Shown here in pieces: positions 63,757 to 64,000 of a DNA stretch of 64,000 nt; position 1 is the first letter of the stretch; the number at the start of each line of letters is the position of its first letter. Below the pieces are notes generated by a model. That model was given only the letters and a program-made list of their open reading frames with translations, did no database searches and was not told where the DNA came from. The position numbers and the translations under genes are program-made. This DNA is from Brevinema_A sp051649245. Lineage in GTDB: Bacteria > Spirochaetota > Brevinematia > Brevinematales > Brevinemataceae. Where the stretch lies: contig JBOFGS010000012.1 in assembly GCA_051649245.1 (NCBI GenBank), forward strand, positions 164,518-228,517, read 5' to 3'.

Positions 63757-64000
63757 TAGCAGCAGTGGACCGAGCAAAATCAATTTTGAGAACGACCTGC
63801 CGTCGGGGCAAAATATTCTCAGAATGAGATTCTCAAAAGTTTGTCGTATCTATGTATACAAGTCCGTGTTCCCCGTCTACGGTGGCTTTAAGCAGATGTA
63901 AATCGCCGTCCTGTAGACATCTGCACTTCGCACATCCTATGCTCGAAAGAAAAGTACCACGAAATAGTGATGCTTTTCTGAGATGTGACGACTGTCACTC
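63757..64000 (-). other. GC-richer sequence of unknown type at the window edge
   Basis: Roughly 45 % GC by eye, against about 30 % elsewhere. On the plus strand, GCAGATGT and ACATCTGC form an 8-bp stem (about 63893-63922), and TGAGAA/TTCTCA motifs recur. On the minus strand one frame reads IGCAKCRCLQDGDLHLLK ... GLVYIDTTNF stop, then KIDFARSTAAILFTFSKN stop. Either a structured RNA, a repeat, or a degraded foreign coding region. Confidence 0.4.

Overview
The window is one continuous, strongly AT-rich (about 30 % GC by eye) bacterial chromosome segment. Lipoprotein signal peptides, probable outer-membrane proteins and secreted TPR and ankyrin proteins point to a diderm. Two lactate-dehydrogenase-family enzymes, an [FeFe]-hydrogenase and several sugar/anion importers point to a fermentative anaerobe or microaerophile. 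The mix (secreted ankyrin and kelch proteins, CoA-disulfide reductase, SUF system, long NAD-dependent ligase) suggests a host-associated spirochaete-like organism. That placement is inference; no rRNA gene is present to settle it.

Layout. 1-10.1 kb: a TPR protein cut by the left edge, ligA, murB, a small TPR-like protein, a DEAD-box helicase with a DbpA-type RNA-binding tail, and two exported ankyrin proteins. 10.1-19.3 kb: a DUF1295 membrane protein, fabD, fabZ, a lipoprotein, a YpdA-like flavoprotein, a large kelch-type lipoprotein and the purA-purB operon, which has a promoter-proximal terminator in its leader. 19.6-26 kb: a small outer-membrane-like protein, an NhaC antiporter, an SLC1-type symporter, CoA-disulfide reductase and a nitroreductase. 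26.2-31.3 kb: a complete sufBCDSU operon. 31.3-33.5 kb: a secreted protein and a hydroxyacid dehydrogenase.

33.58-33.93 kb is ssrA (tmRNA, tag ANDNYALAA). Its 3' end is the left boundary of a 10-kb integrated element (33918-43932) bounded by a 14-bp direct repeat. The element carries two tyrosine recombinases, a single-chain Type IIG/ISP-like restriction-modification enzyme, an unknown 323-residue protein whose start region sits in an RNA hairpin, and a membrane KAP-family NTPase. Three of its genes contain in-frame stops or a frameshift, so it looks like a decaying defence island. The probable original ssrA terminator lies just beyond the right repeat, and the element supplies a substitute at the left.

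44-54.3 kb: an amino-acid-dehydrogenase-like gene, a second hydroxyacid dehydrogenase with a PTS_EIIC_2-type membrane protein, then an [FeFe]-hydrogenase with a stand-alone NuoF-type 4Fe-4S protein, embedded in an SsuABC/ThiXYZ-like ABC transporter that has two substrate-binding paralogues. 54.3-55.1 kb is gene debris. 55.2-63.1 kb is an amino-sugar (GalNAc/GlcNAc-type) regulon: deacetylase, PTS EIID, EIIC and EIIB, AgaS and KbaZ/GatZ on one strand, with a DeoR-type repressor, PTS EIIA and an inositol-monophosphatase-family protein divergently transcribed. The last kilobase holds a broken kelch-like fragment and a compositionally distinct, GC-richer sequence that I cannot assign.
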